Assembly (NCBI GenBank): GCA_018136815.1
Contig: CM030941.1
Coordinates: 1,983,582 to 2,047,581 of the forward strand
DNA length: 64,000 nt
From: Isochrysis galbana
Taxonomy: Eukaryota; Haptophyta; Isochrysidales; Isochrysidaceae
Reading direction: 5' to 3'
Shown piece by piece: positions 27,801 to 37,939 of this stretch (position 1 is the first letter of the stretch; each line of letters starts with the position of its first letter). The translations under genes were made by a program, and so were the position numbers. Under the pieces are notes generated by a model, which was not told where the DNA came from, searched no databases, and saw only the letters and a program-made list of their open reading frames with translations.

Positions 27801-28250
27801 GGGCAGAGGAGGCTGGGGCTGGGCCCTGGCCTCCCCTGCCTCCCCCTCGCTGGCGCTCCTGAGCCTCTGGCTCTGGAGCCCCCACGCTGCACCTGTCTGC
27901 CTGTCGACCAGGGGGGGAGGGGGGGTTGGAGCAATGGGCTGGCCACGAGGGGCCAGGATGGGCGAATGGGGCGAGCCTGTGGGGAAGGGAGTGGATCAGT
28001 AAGGCAGTGGCCTCCTGGCAAGCCATCAGGCATGCCAGGAGGATGGGTGGTTCCTCCCCCATGGCAGGGGAGGAGTGGAGAGAGGGGGGGGCTCGTGCCC
28101 CCCCATGGGTCAACCAAGTATAAACTTAGTTGGACTGTATTTGTATCTAGCACCGTATCTGGCCGTATCTGGGAGTTGACCCAGATACAGCCGTATCTAC
28201 TGTATCTGGGGGGCCGATGGTCCGTATCTCCCATGTAGGGAGGACACCTA
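27801..28250. repeat. Repeat flank shared in inverse with 43870-43980, plus GTATCTGG cluster
   Basis: About 28027-28135 (CATGCCAGGAGGATG... to AAGTATAAACTTAGTTG) reappears in reverse complement at 43870-43980, so both are copies of one repeat family. From 28139 to 28230 there are several copies of GTATCTGG, one of them inverted (CCCAGATAC at 28183), like the CCAGATA cluster at 37739. No coding potential is seen. Confidence 0.6.
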
Positions 28251-28887
28251 ATTAAGCGTACAATACACCAAGGCACATGGGGACTATGAGCCCCTTCTAA
28301 TACAAAACTCCAGACAGGTCGAGAGGGCGGAGGGAGTCGTTGCCGTCTGGTAGGGAGGGAGAGATGCGGACCGTTCATGAGGGACTCTGACTGAAGTATT
28401 GTACTCTACCCCCACAGAATGGACTCTCCTGAATGGGGGAGTTCGCATCGCCGCAGTGGAGCCCCCCCCCCATCTCCTTCCCCCCCCCCGCCCTTCCCCC
28501 TCCGATTACAAAACCCACTCTCTCTCCCACCTTCCCCGTGAAGATAGGAGTACGATCTCGACTCGTCACGTGTCCCCCCCCTTCCCCCTCGCTCCCCCTT
28601 CTCTAATCCCCTAACTCATCCCCCCCCCCCCCCGCCCCTTTCCAGATGAAGAAGGGTCCCACCACTCATGTGAACCTGCGTCCCCCCCCCCCCTCCTCCC
28701 ATCCCCTCCACTTGCTCCGCCTCCCCCCCGCTCCCGATACGTTGCTCGTTCCTCATCCCATTTCCATCTTCTTTCCCCCTTTCCCCTCCCCCCCCCGCTG
28801 TGCGCCCACCACACACATCGTTTTGCGAGGGAAACGTAGGGGGGGGGAGGCGGAGCAGGGGAGGGAGAGGGCCTCGCCGCCCACGGG
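28251..28887. other. Upstream region of the transporter gene
   Basis: Pyrimidine-rich DNA with several poly-C runs (28466, 28487, 28619, 28683), giving way to a GGGGGG-rich leader just before the start codon. Promoter and 5' untranslated region are expected here. ORFs on either strand are homopolymer translations. Confidence 0.4.
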
Positions 28888-31663
28888 ATGCCGGACCACC
28901 AAGAGATGGACTTGGGGCACAGCAGCAAGCCGCCGAGCGCGAGCGAAGGAGAGGACAGCCCGCGTAATCGCAAGGCCAGATGCGTGCGCAACTCTCACGC
29001 CTCGCAAGACTCGGCTGAGAAGCCCATCTCTCGATCCAACTCGTACTTCCGCTCCAACTCACGATCCTCCTCGCCTTCTCACCATCACCGCATCCTCATC
29101 GGCACGCCCAGCTTGCGCCGCCGTATGACGCACGTGCATATGCCCCACTTCCACCTGCCCATCTTCCATTCCGACCCGGAGAAGGACGCTAAGCCCATCA
29201 AGGGTGTCCACTGGGGTGCAGCGATGCGCATGGCGGGCGGCCTCGGCCACAAGATGAAGGTGAGAGCCAGCGCGTATCACCGCACCGCGGCATTGGTTGC
29301 TCGCACCGCTGACGTCAGATTCAGCCCGGTCTTTCGATATCTCCTCGGCCGGCCCTTTCCTCCTTTTCTCCCAGGTGCAAGAGGACTCTCTGAAGACAGT
29401 GAAGAAGCAGGCGCGCGAGGTGGACTACGTGGACTGCTCAGCCGCCGAGACCAAGAAGCGCAGCGCTCTGAAGAAGACGGGCTCTGCAATGGAAGGTGCG
29501 GTGAATGTCAACTCGGTGACCTTCGAGGAGACCGTGAAGAAGTGTAGCGTCGGGACGCACTTGGACATGGACTCGTCCACGCACATGGACTCGTCCATGC
29601 ATAGCGTTCAGAGTGTTGATTCGCACTCTAGCCACGGGCACGACCACGGGCACACCATGACGCGCACCAAGCTGAAGCGGCGGGATCTGGTCAAGGGTGC
29701 CTTCATCCTGACCAGCGGCCTCTTCTCTATATTCGTCTTCGCAGCCTACAAGCCCCATGTGCGACGCACGGACGTCCACACCACCCAGCTCCGCTCCTTC
29801 GCGCTCCCAATCACGTCGCCCTTATACGCCGTGTCAAAGATGCACCCGCTTGTCCTCGGTGGCCATGAGCATGGTTCTCTGGCCCCGGACAATCTGCGCT
29901 CGTGCATCGACATCCTGATGATCGACTCCTGTCTGTCCACGGACAAGCAGTGCATCGATGGAGACGGTGGCCACCGCAGGCTCCATGCGATCTCTGGTGA
30001 GAACGGCACGCCCCTCTTCGGCCACAACCGTCACCTCGCCGAGGTGGGAGAAGCGACGGACATGACCTGGGAGTTTTGGGCTGGCGGAGTCGGCCCGGAC
30101 TCGGTTGGCGCGCGCATTTTTCTGAATGACACCATCCGCCTTCGCACCAAGACGGAGACTGAGTATCTCCAAACATGCATCAACCCGGCCTCGCATGGTG
30201 TAAACGACGATGAGCCCCTCTTCTTCCGTCTGATAAGCAACCGCGAGGAACCTGTGGGCGTCATGCTGCAACTTATCGAGATGGGGCCCATCGGGCACGC
30301 CAGGGTCATCCTTGCGGGCGTCCTCTTCCTCATCACCTTTGGTCTCATCCTCTCGGAGGTCATCAATCGCGTCTACGCCGCTCTCGTGGGCGTCTTCCTT
30401 GGGCTGGGTCTCCACATGCTCGTCCATGAGAAGCCCGAGCTCCAAGCAGTGATGCACCATGTGGATTGGGGCACGCTCATTCTCCTCTTCTCGATGATGA
30501 TCAACGTGCACGTGCTCTCTCTCACTGGTTTCTTTCAGTGGATTGCCGTGCGCGTCGCTGCCGCAGCGCGTGGCAACGCCATTGCCATCTTTGTAGTTCT
30601 CGCTGCACTCTCCGGCGTGCTCTCCGCCTTCCTTGACAACGTCACCTGCGTCATGCTCATGGGCCCCGTGACCATTTCTCTCTGCCGCCAGATGAAGGTA
30701 CCGCCGGTGCCCTTCTACCTCACACAGACGCTCACCGCCACCATCGGCGGCACTGCCACCATGGTCGGCGACCCGCCTAACGTTGTAATCGGAAACAAAC
30801 TGGCTCTCCCTTTCAACTCCTTCATGATCTACAACGGCCCACTCGTTGTATTCTTATTGATGCCCATTGCCATCTTCATACAGTACTGGCGCTTCCGCAA
30901 CACCATCCCCAGGCACGTGAGCCTGGACATTACCCGACTCCGCGCCGAGCATCGGATTGTGGACCAGAAGGCGTTGCTGTACACAAGCATAGTACTCTTC
31001 TGTCTCTTCATAGCCTTCTTCACGCACCCAGTCCACCACAACGAGCCAGCTGTCTACTGCCTCCTGGGCATGATGGGCGTGTGCCTCTCTGTCTCGCGTC
31101 ATCACATTCGCCATCTACTTGAGGCCGTTGAATGGGACACCCTCATCTTCTTCGCCGCTCTATTCATCTTCGTCGAACTCCTCGCCGAGCTCGGTCTTAT
31201 CCGCTGGATCGGCTCGCTTTTGACCAAAATCATCCTCTCCGTGCAAGACGAGGAGCAGCGCGTCGCCATCGCTTGCCTAGTCTTCCTGTGGGTGTCCGCC
31301 ATCGGCTCCGCCTTCCTGGAGTCTTTGCCGTATACCACCACCATTGTGGCTATCCTGGCTACTCTCCGCTCGTCAGGAGAGCTGGGCATCCCCACCGAGC
31401 CACTCGCTTGGGCCCTCTCCGTCGGCGCATGCGTTGGCGGCATCGGATCCATTATGGGCTCCAGCGCGAACCTCGTCTCAGTTGCCGTCTCCCACCGCCA
31501 TTCCCCTGGTGACGAGATTCACGGCTATCATTTCCTCAAATACGGCTTCCCCATCCTTATCGTGCTGATCCTTGTCAGCTCGTGCTATCAGTACGTCGTT
31601 TTCTCCATCATCCGCCCGTATGCCCTCGAGTTGCCGGAGGCTGGGTCAGTGCACCCGGAGTAA
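28888..31663 (+). CDS. P-protein/NhaD-like (ArsB/citrate-permease superfamily) transporter
   Basis: Predicted as join(28888..29259, 29375..31663), 886 residues. The intron has AAG|GTGAGA and CCCAG|GTG borders and is phase 0. An ATG at 28906 is an alternative start. The first ~300 residues are soluble: Ser/Arg-rich, then a His-rich block (SSHGHDHGH), then a membrane segment (GAFILTSGLFSIFVFAAY). A ~250-residue extracytoplasmic domain follows, as in melanosomal P proteins. The rest is a 10-12 helix permease in two repeats. The hallmarks are SAFLDNVTCVMLMGPVT and GGTATMVGDPPNVVIGN in the first repeat, and SAFLESLPYTTTIVAIL with GGIGSIMGSSANLVSVAV in the second. The family moves anions or exchanges Na+/H+. 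The substrate here is unknown. Confidence 0.9.
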
Positions 31664-32570
31664 TTTCCGGAGAACACGTCATTCAGGACTGCCAGAACTA
31701 GCGTTCTGTTGACCTTTTTCCTAGGTACGATACCTAGGCTCAACTCGTTGTAATGTCATCGTTGCGTGCATCACCCCACACTCCACCCCGCCCCCACACG
31801 AGCTCTCAAGCAGATTGCGGGCCACCTTAAAAGAGGGGCTACTTCTCGGCATGGGATCGAGTTGCAACGGGTTGCAGCATCCAATCTCAGCCTGGACGCC
31901 GAGCGCTTTCTTATGGTATCCACCCGAATCATCTCAAAGTCTCTTGTCGTTGTCTAGCCCATTTGCGTCTCATGCCCCTTGTTGTGTGTGCCTCGGACGC
32001 CCTTCACGCCTTTGCTCACACATGGGACTTGCGTTAGCTTCCATGATTTTGCCCCTCGACGTTTAGAGCGGTAGTCCTCGAAAGAATTTTACGAACGCGG
32101 TCTCAGCAGGTTGAGACTGTGAATGGGCCCGGCGCAGGAAGAGTCGATTAGCTGTTTGTGTCCCGAACGGATGCGTGAATGCGCATGGTTTGGCCTGTGC
32201 ACATTGGAGTCAAACTCGCAACGGAGGTTGTCTGACCAAACAAAGCATGCCTCCTGTGTCTTTGCGGGCTCTCCCTAACTTGATGGCCTCTCGCTAGATA
32301 ATATTTGGTTTTCCTCTCGCATTGATTCACGTTGCCACGTTGTGTGCCGCGGAAGCTACTGCTTCTGCCTTGTGTCTTGGGGGTCTAGAATACAGAGGCC
32401 CTCTGTGATATTCGTGGTCTAACATGTAGTAGCACTTGTGGACAACTTGTGGCCAATGGTAGTGCTCCTAGAAAGTGGCGCGAGGCAATGGCATACAGCA
32501 AATAGCAAGGAAATGCTAGGGCGGTCAAACGGCGCTTATAAGTACTACGTACTACTAGTAATATCTAATA
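31664..32570. other. Intergenic region
   Basis: The first part is the transporter 3' flank. No ORF with family character, RNA gene or repeat was recognised. A short inverted pair CCTAGGTAC/GATACCTAGG lies at about 31721-31738, small enough to be chance. Confidence 0.3.
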
Positions 32571-33302
32571 TTGGGGGGGCGGCATATTTTGACCGTCGCG
32601 AGCGGAAAGCCCCGGCGAAAGTTAGTCGGGGGATCTTCCGGCCTTTTCAGAACCCTCGTCCGATTAGACGATCCGAAGTCCCGTCTGACCCCCCCCCCCC
32701 CCCCAGCACACGCTCTGGCGGCTCACACGAGAGCCGAACTGGACGTCGCTCCATTGTATTTGTATTCCGTATTCCTGCCCATGCCGTGCGCACATCGACT
32801 TCCCCCCGCGGGTGAGCTGAGGATTCACGCCGACCCTGGCGGCCTGACCAAGAGCACGGGCGGATCCTCCTCGACCCCTACGACCGATCCAATCCTGAGC
32901 GAGCAGCACGTGCGTGTCTTCGGAGCCGCCCGTACAGGTCCCGTGAGCACCGCCTTCGATGGGGTCACGACCTACGAAGACCCACAGACTGGCAACACGA
33001 TCCGAGTCTTGACTGGCAGCCGTGCCGTCAATGTGAACCGGTTCGCGTGGATCTCGCTGAGGGAGGTTAGCGAAGGGAGCAAGGAGTCGATGGACGGGGA
33101 CGGCGAGACCATCAACGATTCGATGAGGCTGGCCTTCCTAAACGGTGGCAGTGACGATTACGAGATCGAAGAGGGGGCCAGGACCACGGTGCGGCTGTTC
33201 CAGAACGCGCGCGAGCTCGACCTGTCGGTCGAATTCTCTAGCACCGAGCGCTTCAGCACTGCGCGCGTCAAATCGTTTGATTCTATCCTAGAGATTGTTT
33301 GA
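32571..33302 (+). CDS. Hypothetical protein next to a virus-like ATPase
   Basis: A 243-codon ORF whose first ~80 codons are low-complexity and span a poly-C run, so the true start is likely later. The part from about residue 105 (HVRVFGAARTGPVSTAFDGVTTYED...) to the end looks like ordinary folded protein with alternating beta-strand patterns. It ends 34 bases before the ATPase ORF on the same strand. That spacing and the codon usage suggest the two came in together from a virus-like element. I recognise no family; a structural virion protein is possible but unsupported. Confidence 0.45.
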   Translation: MGGRHILTVASGKPRRKLVGGSSGLFRTLVRLDDPKSRLTPPPPPAHALAAHTRAELDVAPLYLYSVFLPMPCAHRLPPAGELRIHADPGGLTKSTGGSSSTPTTDPILSEQHVRVFGAARTGPVSTAFDGVTTYEDPQTGNTIRVLTGSRAVNVNRFAWISLREVSEGSKESMDGDGETINDSMRLAFLNGGSDDYEIEEGARTTVRLFQNARELDLSVEFSSTERFSTARVKSFDSILEIV

Positions 33303-33336
33303 AAATTTTCACTAACGAACAGTAGTAAAAGGACGA

Positions 33337-33963
33337 ATGGTAGCTATCACGAAGCAATGCGCCGGACTCGGCATCAAGCCTCCCAAGAAATCAGCCTTCA
33401 CCATCGAGACAGCGCCGGACTTCTTCAAGCTCCACTGCCTCGCGATCTTCAGCGCGAAGCGAGGAGGGGGGAAGATCGTAGCGTGTGCCAACCTCATCCG
33501 GATGTGTAAAGAGAACGGCTACTTCGACAAGGTGTGGCTCATCACGCCCACCTACGAGTCGAACAAGGAGATTTGGGCAATCTGTAACACAAAGGAGAGC
33601 GATATCCTGCAGCCAACGGCGGACGTGCTCACCAACGTCAAGGCGATGATCGAGTCGGAGGCGGACGAGTGGGACCGATTCCTACAGGAGCTCAAGGAGT
33701 GGAACAAGATGCGCGACGATCTGCGAAGCGGACGCGACTCTTCGTGGTCCCCAGACACGCTGCTGGGCTACGCGGACAAGGGCTGGCTGGCCGACATGCA
33801 GAGGCCGAAGTGGAAGTACAAGGAGGAGCGACCGCCCAGGCTCGGGCTCGTCATCGACGACTGCATGGGGACGGACCTGCTCAAACCAGGCTCGGGCTTA
33901 ACTAACTATCGTTTACGTTGGATCATTCAATCAATCGAGGGTTTTTGTGGGAGTTTCACTTAG
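33337..33963 (+). pseudogene. A32-like DNA-packaging ATPase relic (endogenous algal-virus-type gene)
   Basis: 208 codons. Residues 37-48 are a P-loop-like segment (FSAKRGGGKIVA) in which the usual GK(T/S) is GKI. The strand WLITPTYESNKEIW (67-80) and the Walker B LGLVIDDCMGTDLL (169-182), with its pair of aspartates, fit the A32/FtsK-like packaging ATPases of polinton-like viruses and nucleocytoplasmic large DNA viruses. The family normally continues past this point with a sensor region. Here the last ~15 residues run into the left end of a foldback element (33937), so the gene is truncated. The loss of the P-loop Thr also argues for a dead gene. Assignment to a virus group is by motif only. 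Confidence 0.6.
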
Positions 33964-34628
33964 GTTTCACTTTGCGTTTGACGTCAAACGCCGAGGAGAA
34001 AGCTCGGTGGAACGTGTTTGTTTTTCTGCGTACAGTGGGAGCGCAGTGAGGATGTGGCGAGTTTGCCCACCGGTTTTTTTTCCGCTGGGGAGAAGAGCGC
34101 GCGATGGCGACGGCGGTGCGCTTGCAAGCCGGTAGAGCCCGTCAGAGGCCCCAACCCCGGGCGGTCGCGCCGCGTGCATGCAGTGCCGCACAAGCATGAG
34201 CAAGGCATGGTACCCTCTCACTCCTCCGCATCCGCACCCGCCGTGAAGGGGCGGGTTGGCATCGCCGCACGCTGTCGCAACACGCGGGAACCCAGGGAGA
34301 GGTCGGGAAGAGAGCGGGGACGTCGGTTCACCACACTCACTGTAACAACGAGACAACTTGTATTCTGGTAGACGTCAGCCATTAGAAAGTCATCAGAAAA
34401 ATGTGAACAGGAAATTACAGGGATCTAGAGCAGAAACATAGAGGAAGGGATGTGGTCTCGCCACAGATCGAGCGACGGACCAGAACAGCGAAATTGGAAC
34501 GGGGCGCAGTGAAACCCGTCGCGGTCCGCAGGTCTTTTGTGAAAGTTGGCTTTCTGCGGGTTTCACCGCGACTCGAGCAAGTGAAACCACAACAGTGAAA
34601 CCCAAGTGGAACCCCCGCAAAAAACCTC
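33937..34628. mobile_element. Foldback/MITE element with GTTTCACT-rich termini
   Basis: The imperfect inverted repeats are about 29-35 bp. The core pair 33943-33971 and 34594-34622 matches at 25 of 29 positions, and similarity can be extended to 33937 and 34628. The termini contain repeated GTTTCAC on the left and GTGAAACC on the right (also 34511 and 34581). There is no transposase. No clean target duplication was found. It cuts the packaging-ATPase ORF and lies upstream of the septin gene. Confidence 0.65.
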
Positions 34629-34884
34629 TAATCCCTCCGCGAGCTTCTTCCTCCCGTGCGCCGGTGCGCCGGTCGGGTGGCGGCGCCAGCGGGGGCGCAA
34701 GGTCGCGGTGGGCTGCCTGGTGTGTCTGTGACCCCGCTCGCTCCGCCTCGTGGGAGTGGGTGTGTGGAGAAGGGCGCGCGACCGCGCGACCTCGGCCGCC
34801 GGCGGATTGGCTGACACGGCAGGAGAGAGGCAGGTGTGAGGAGACGGAGCGCCTGAGTGCTGCCTACCAGGCCGAGAGAGCTAG

Positions 34885-36276
34885 ATGGGGCTGCGGAGGG
34901 GGCAGAGCGGTATGCGCGCGATGCTGTGCGCCGCGGCCGCTCTACCCGCCAGCCACGCGGCCGTGCGCATCCTCGAGAGCGAGGGGAGTGGGGCGCAGCA
35001 GACCCTGCCTCTTCGCCTCGAGGAGGGGAGCAGCGAGTCAGCCCTCTCCGCAGATCTCAAGAAGGGGCTGCAGAAGCAGTGGCTGCGCGGCCTCGACGAG
35101 CACGGAGAGAGCATCACCATCATGGCCGTCGGCGAGGCCGGTGTGGGCAAGACCACGCTCTTCTCTAACCTCTTTCTCCGCGATCTCTCTAGTCCACCTG
35201 GACCGACACACACCATCCTCGAGCAGACAGTCCACTTCGGTGCGCTGCGGACAGCTCAAACGCACGCCAAGCTGCGCAGTGGGCTGGGGCGGAGATACGG
35301 GTGCAAGCTTGAGCTTAGCGTGCATGATACGAATGTGCTGACACTGGTCTTCCCCCTCCGTGGGTTCAGAACCAACTCTCCCCTTTCTTTCCGATTTGCG
35401 CACAGATCTGGATGGCATCCCTTTCAGCGCCAAGTTAGTTGACACGCCTGGATACGGGGATGCGCTTGACTTGCGTCGCACTTTTGCCCTTGCGACCAAC
35501 TACCTAGACTCGTGCTTCAGCCGCTCGCTGGCTCAAGAGCGTGCAATCCGTAGGAACCCTGTCTACAAGCGTGAGCAAAACCTGGGGGTCGATGTGATCC
35601 TCTACTTCTTCCCGCCGCATCGCGCCAAAGCCATCGACTACGCCTTCCTTCGGAGATTGCAGGGCCGCGCTAGCATAGTGCCCATCCTTTCCAAAGCAGA
35701 CACGATGACCAGCGAGGAACTGGAGTCCTTCTCACAGCAGGTCACAACTGACTTGGAGAAGGCGGGCATCCAGGTTGCCCACCCACCCATCGCCATCATC
35801 TGCGCCAGCGATATTGACACGCCTCCGGATATGCGGGGAAGGAGGTACCCATGGGGCTTCGCACCGGCAGAGCGGGAGGGATTTGCACACTCCGGCCTCC
35901 CAAGACTACGCCGCTTCCTGCTCATCGAGGGATTGCTGCCTCTGCGTGAGACGTCACGTGAGCACTACGAGGCCTATAGACGGCACGCCCTGCGTCGGTC
36001 GCAAATGGGGATCTCGCCGATCGTGCGAAATTTACTTCCTCCTGCCCCACTTTTGCTTGCACTTGTGATTCTCCCACAGACTCGCAAGTGGCTGAAATTG
36101 CAGCTGCTGCCAGCATGCATCTCACAGCTTTGCGGTGTCACTCGTGCTCTCACCGGGAACACAATTGGGAAGTTGCGCTTCATCAGAATGCCATGGAGGC
36201 TAAGGTCAAAGTCATTGCCCAAGCAAACGCCGCCTCCACCACCGCGACGCTCAGCGCGGGGGTAGCAGGAACATAA
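34885..36276 (+). CDS. Septin-like GTPase
   Basis: About 410 residues in at least three exons. Exon 1 (34885 to about 35334) has the P-loop GEAGVGKTT (residues 83-91). Exon 2 (about 35406 to about 35993) has the switch-II motif DTPGYGDA (codon Asp at 35441), the septin-type G4 SKAD (35690) and the septin-unique C-terminal part (LRRFLLIEG...REHYEAYRRHAL). The last exon (about 36080-36276) is Ala-rich and helical. Introns have GT and AG-like borders (acceptors TTGCGCACAG and TCTCCCACAG), but the donor sites need transcript evidence because the phases of the most obvious ones do not agree. Septins form filaments at membranes and division sites; they occur in fungi, animals and several algae, not land plants. 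The G4 motif is SKAD rather than AKAD. Confidence 0.85.
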
Positions 36277-36658
36277 AACGCAATTTGAGACCTAGTTGTA
36301 GTTAAGGCCATGGTCGTGCGATAGCGTGTCCACGTTCTCGACGCTTTGCAGCCGGGCACGCCATTCCTAGCACTAGCCTAGCTAGCACACCTCGAGCACC
36401 AAACCACGTATGGTCTTGCGTCTTGGCTCTCGGTTAAAAAGTTCCGTCCTACATTGTAGGACCGTGTCCTACGAAAACAATGGCGTCGAAGGACCCTAGG
36501 ACCCCCTGTCACGATGACCCCTCCCGCGGGTCAACGGCGGGTAGATCTCCCACCAAAGCGGTGCGCGGCGAGCCGCCCCCCCCGCCAGCCTCAGGCCGCT
36601 CAGATCTGGTGCCCGCCTTTGGGGCCCGTCAGATCTGACCTAAACTGGGGCCTTTGCC
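36277..36658. other. Spacer before LINE copy 3
   Basis: Contains a short perfect palindrome GTCCTACATTGTAGGAC (36446-36462) with another GTCCTAC just after, a poly-C run and two CAGATCTG sites near 36601 and 36630. No gene is supported. Confidence 0.35.
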
Positions 36659-36682
36659 AACTATCGGTAAAACGATAGGGTC

Positions 36683-37132
36683 ATGGAGCGCGCGCCGCCT
36701 CCCGCCCTCGCCGCCGCCGCCCTCGCCGCGATGGACGAAGCATTCATGGACATGGACACCCCCCTGTCGCCGAAGCGACCGCGTCAAGACGACCCGCCCG
36801 ACCAAGTGGGCGCAGGAGCCAGCGTGCCGCGCCCGGACACCACCGAGAACAGTGCGACCAAGGCATGCATGCTGGCAACAGCAAGCATGCAGCACACACA
36901 CCACACCTTCCACAGCCTCACCAACCACACCACACCAGTGGGACGCTCCATCAGGGAAGGCCCCCGGGCCGGGAATAAAAAATTTTTCCAACTGGGAAGA
37001 TGCGCACCTGCACTGAGCCGCTGGCCGATGCCGCACGCCGACGCAGGTGAAGACGCAGGTGAAGATGTCCCTGCAGCCCGGATGGGACAACAGGTACAAG
37101 GTCAACAGGTTTCGGGGGCCTCTTCCTATTAA
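36683..37132 (+). CDS. LINE ORF1 (N-terminal part)
   Basis: 149 codons starting MERAPPP as in copy 1. It has an Ala/Pro-rich start, then a basic patch (SPKRPRQDD) and polar text. It has no recognisable RNA-binding domain. The last ~20 codons and the stop come from the inverted-repeat insert at 37071, so the native C-terminus is missing. Confidence 0.5.
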   Translation: MERAPPPALAAAALAAMDEAFMDMDTPLSPKRPRQDDPPDQVGAGASVPRPDTTENSATKACMLATASMQHTHHTFHSLTNHTTPVGRSIREGPRAGNKKFFQLGRCAPALSRWPMPHADAGEDAGEDVPAARMGQQVQGQQVSGASSY

Positions 37133-37466
37133 GAGGACCTATTGACAGGTCGCAATAGGTCCGTAACAGGTCAAAATAAAACTCATTTTACTAATATTAT
37201 AGATGTATGAGTATGTGATGTATATTATGAATATGATTGGCTTCTGACTTCTGAGCTAAGTTACTAGGGAGAGGAAGGGATCCGAGATGATTTGGGCGTG
37301 GCTACGATAGCGGTACCTATAGTATAGGCCTATAGCCACGCGCGAGGCGAGAATATTGAAAGGTTTTTTTTTACCTATTACCTATTAACAGGTAACAGGT
37401 CTGGTAGGCCTCTTGACCTCTTAATAGAACCTATTAGAAGCCTATTGTCCCATCTGGGCCCTGCAG
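37071..37466. mobile_element. Inverted-repeat insert inside LINE copy 3
   Basis: The ends 37071-37094 (CTGCAGCCCGGATGGGACAA...) and 37441-37466 (ending ...CCCATCTGGGCCCTGCAG) are imperfect inverted repeats. Inside them, short ACAGGT and CCTATTAAG/CTTAATAG motifs are mirrored between the two arms. About 396 bp, AT-rich centre, no ORF. It could be a foldback transposon or a palindrome formed in place. No target duplication is evident. Confidence 0.5.
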
Positions 37467-37496
37467 GCCCTGTAGAGACCCCGGCAAAGCCCGGGG

Positions 37497-37735
37497 CCAG
37501 GTGAAGGACCGATCACAATCGTCTCCTACAACATCAACGGCGCCGGACACGGCGCCTAGGATCGGTGCTCGCCCAGGCGAGAAAGGCGAGAGTGGACATT
37601 CTTCTACTCCAAGAGCTCCACGCCTACGCTGACGGCAGACACCACCGAGCATGTATGACCGCCAAGGCCCTGGGGTGGCAAATGGTGCACGCACCAGCCA
37701 ATGTCTCAGACCCGGCGATAAGACCCGTAACCGGT
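37497..37735 (+). pseudogene. LINE ORF2 endonuclease, N-terminal fragment
   Basis: From 37512 the frame reads ITIVSYNINGAGHG, the first strand of an APE-type (exonuclease-endonuclease-phosphatase) domain with its conserved Asn. A frame shift follows at the TAG near 37557. The next frame continues VLAQARKARVDILLLQELHA with the catalytic Glu of the LLLQE motif, then GWQMVHAPA. The rest of the endonuclease and all of the RT are missing. Confidence 0.75.
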
Positions 37736-37885
37736 TTACCAGATATCCAGATAATAGGTATCTTTGCCTATTAAGTAGACGGATCCAGGTATCCAGATAG
37801 GGATCGTGCGCCGCGCTACCAGGCAGCCGGATATCCAGATAGTAAATCCTGGCATACCAGATACTTCCAGGTACCCGGGTTCCTC
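37736..37885. repeat. CCAGATA(C/T) repeat cluster
   Basis: Five or so copies of (A/G)TATCCAGATA or ACCAGATAC occur within 150 bases, directly after the broken endonuclease. The motif is the complement of the GTATCTGG cluster at 28139-28230, suggesting one repeat family. Confidence 0.5.
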
Positions 37886-37939
37886 CCTTGCGTGGTTTTG
37901 TTTCGCTCTCATTGCTCTCTCGCATGGAAGCTCGATTCT

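Larger units (their letters stand above)
36659..37735 (+). mobile_element. LINE copy 3: 5' end with ORF1 and the start of the endonuclease
   Basis: The 5' end (AACTATCGG, short stem, GATAGGGTCATGGAGCGCG) matches copy 1 at 155. It carries ORF1 and the first part of the ORF2 endonuclease and is then lost. A 396-bp inverted-repeat insert (37071-37466) separates the two. Being a 5' piece without a 3' end, it is not a normal target-primed truncation, so a later deletion or rearrangement is likely. Confidence 0.75.

Noticed and set aside
27419-28378. Long ORFs on both strands across the end of the copy A LTR
   Set aside because: They cross the LTR boundary into unrelated repeat DNA and are not kept in copy B.
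34018-34371. ORFs between the viral ATPase and the septin gene
   Set aside because: They lie within the foldback element and have no recognisable domain; open frames are expected at this GC content.
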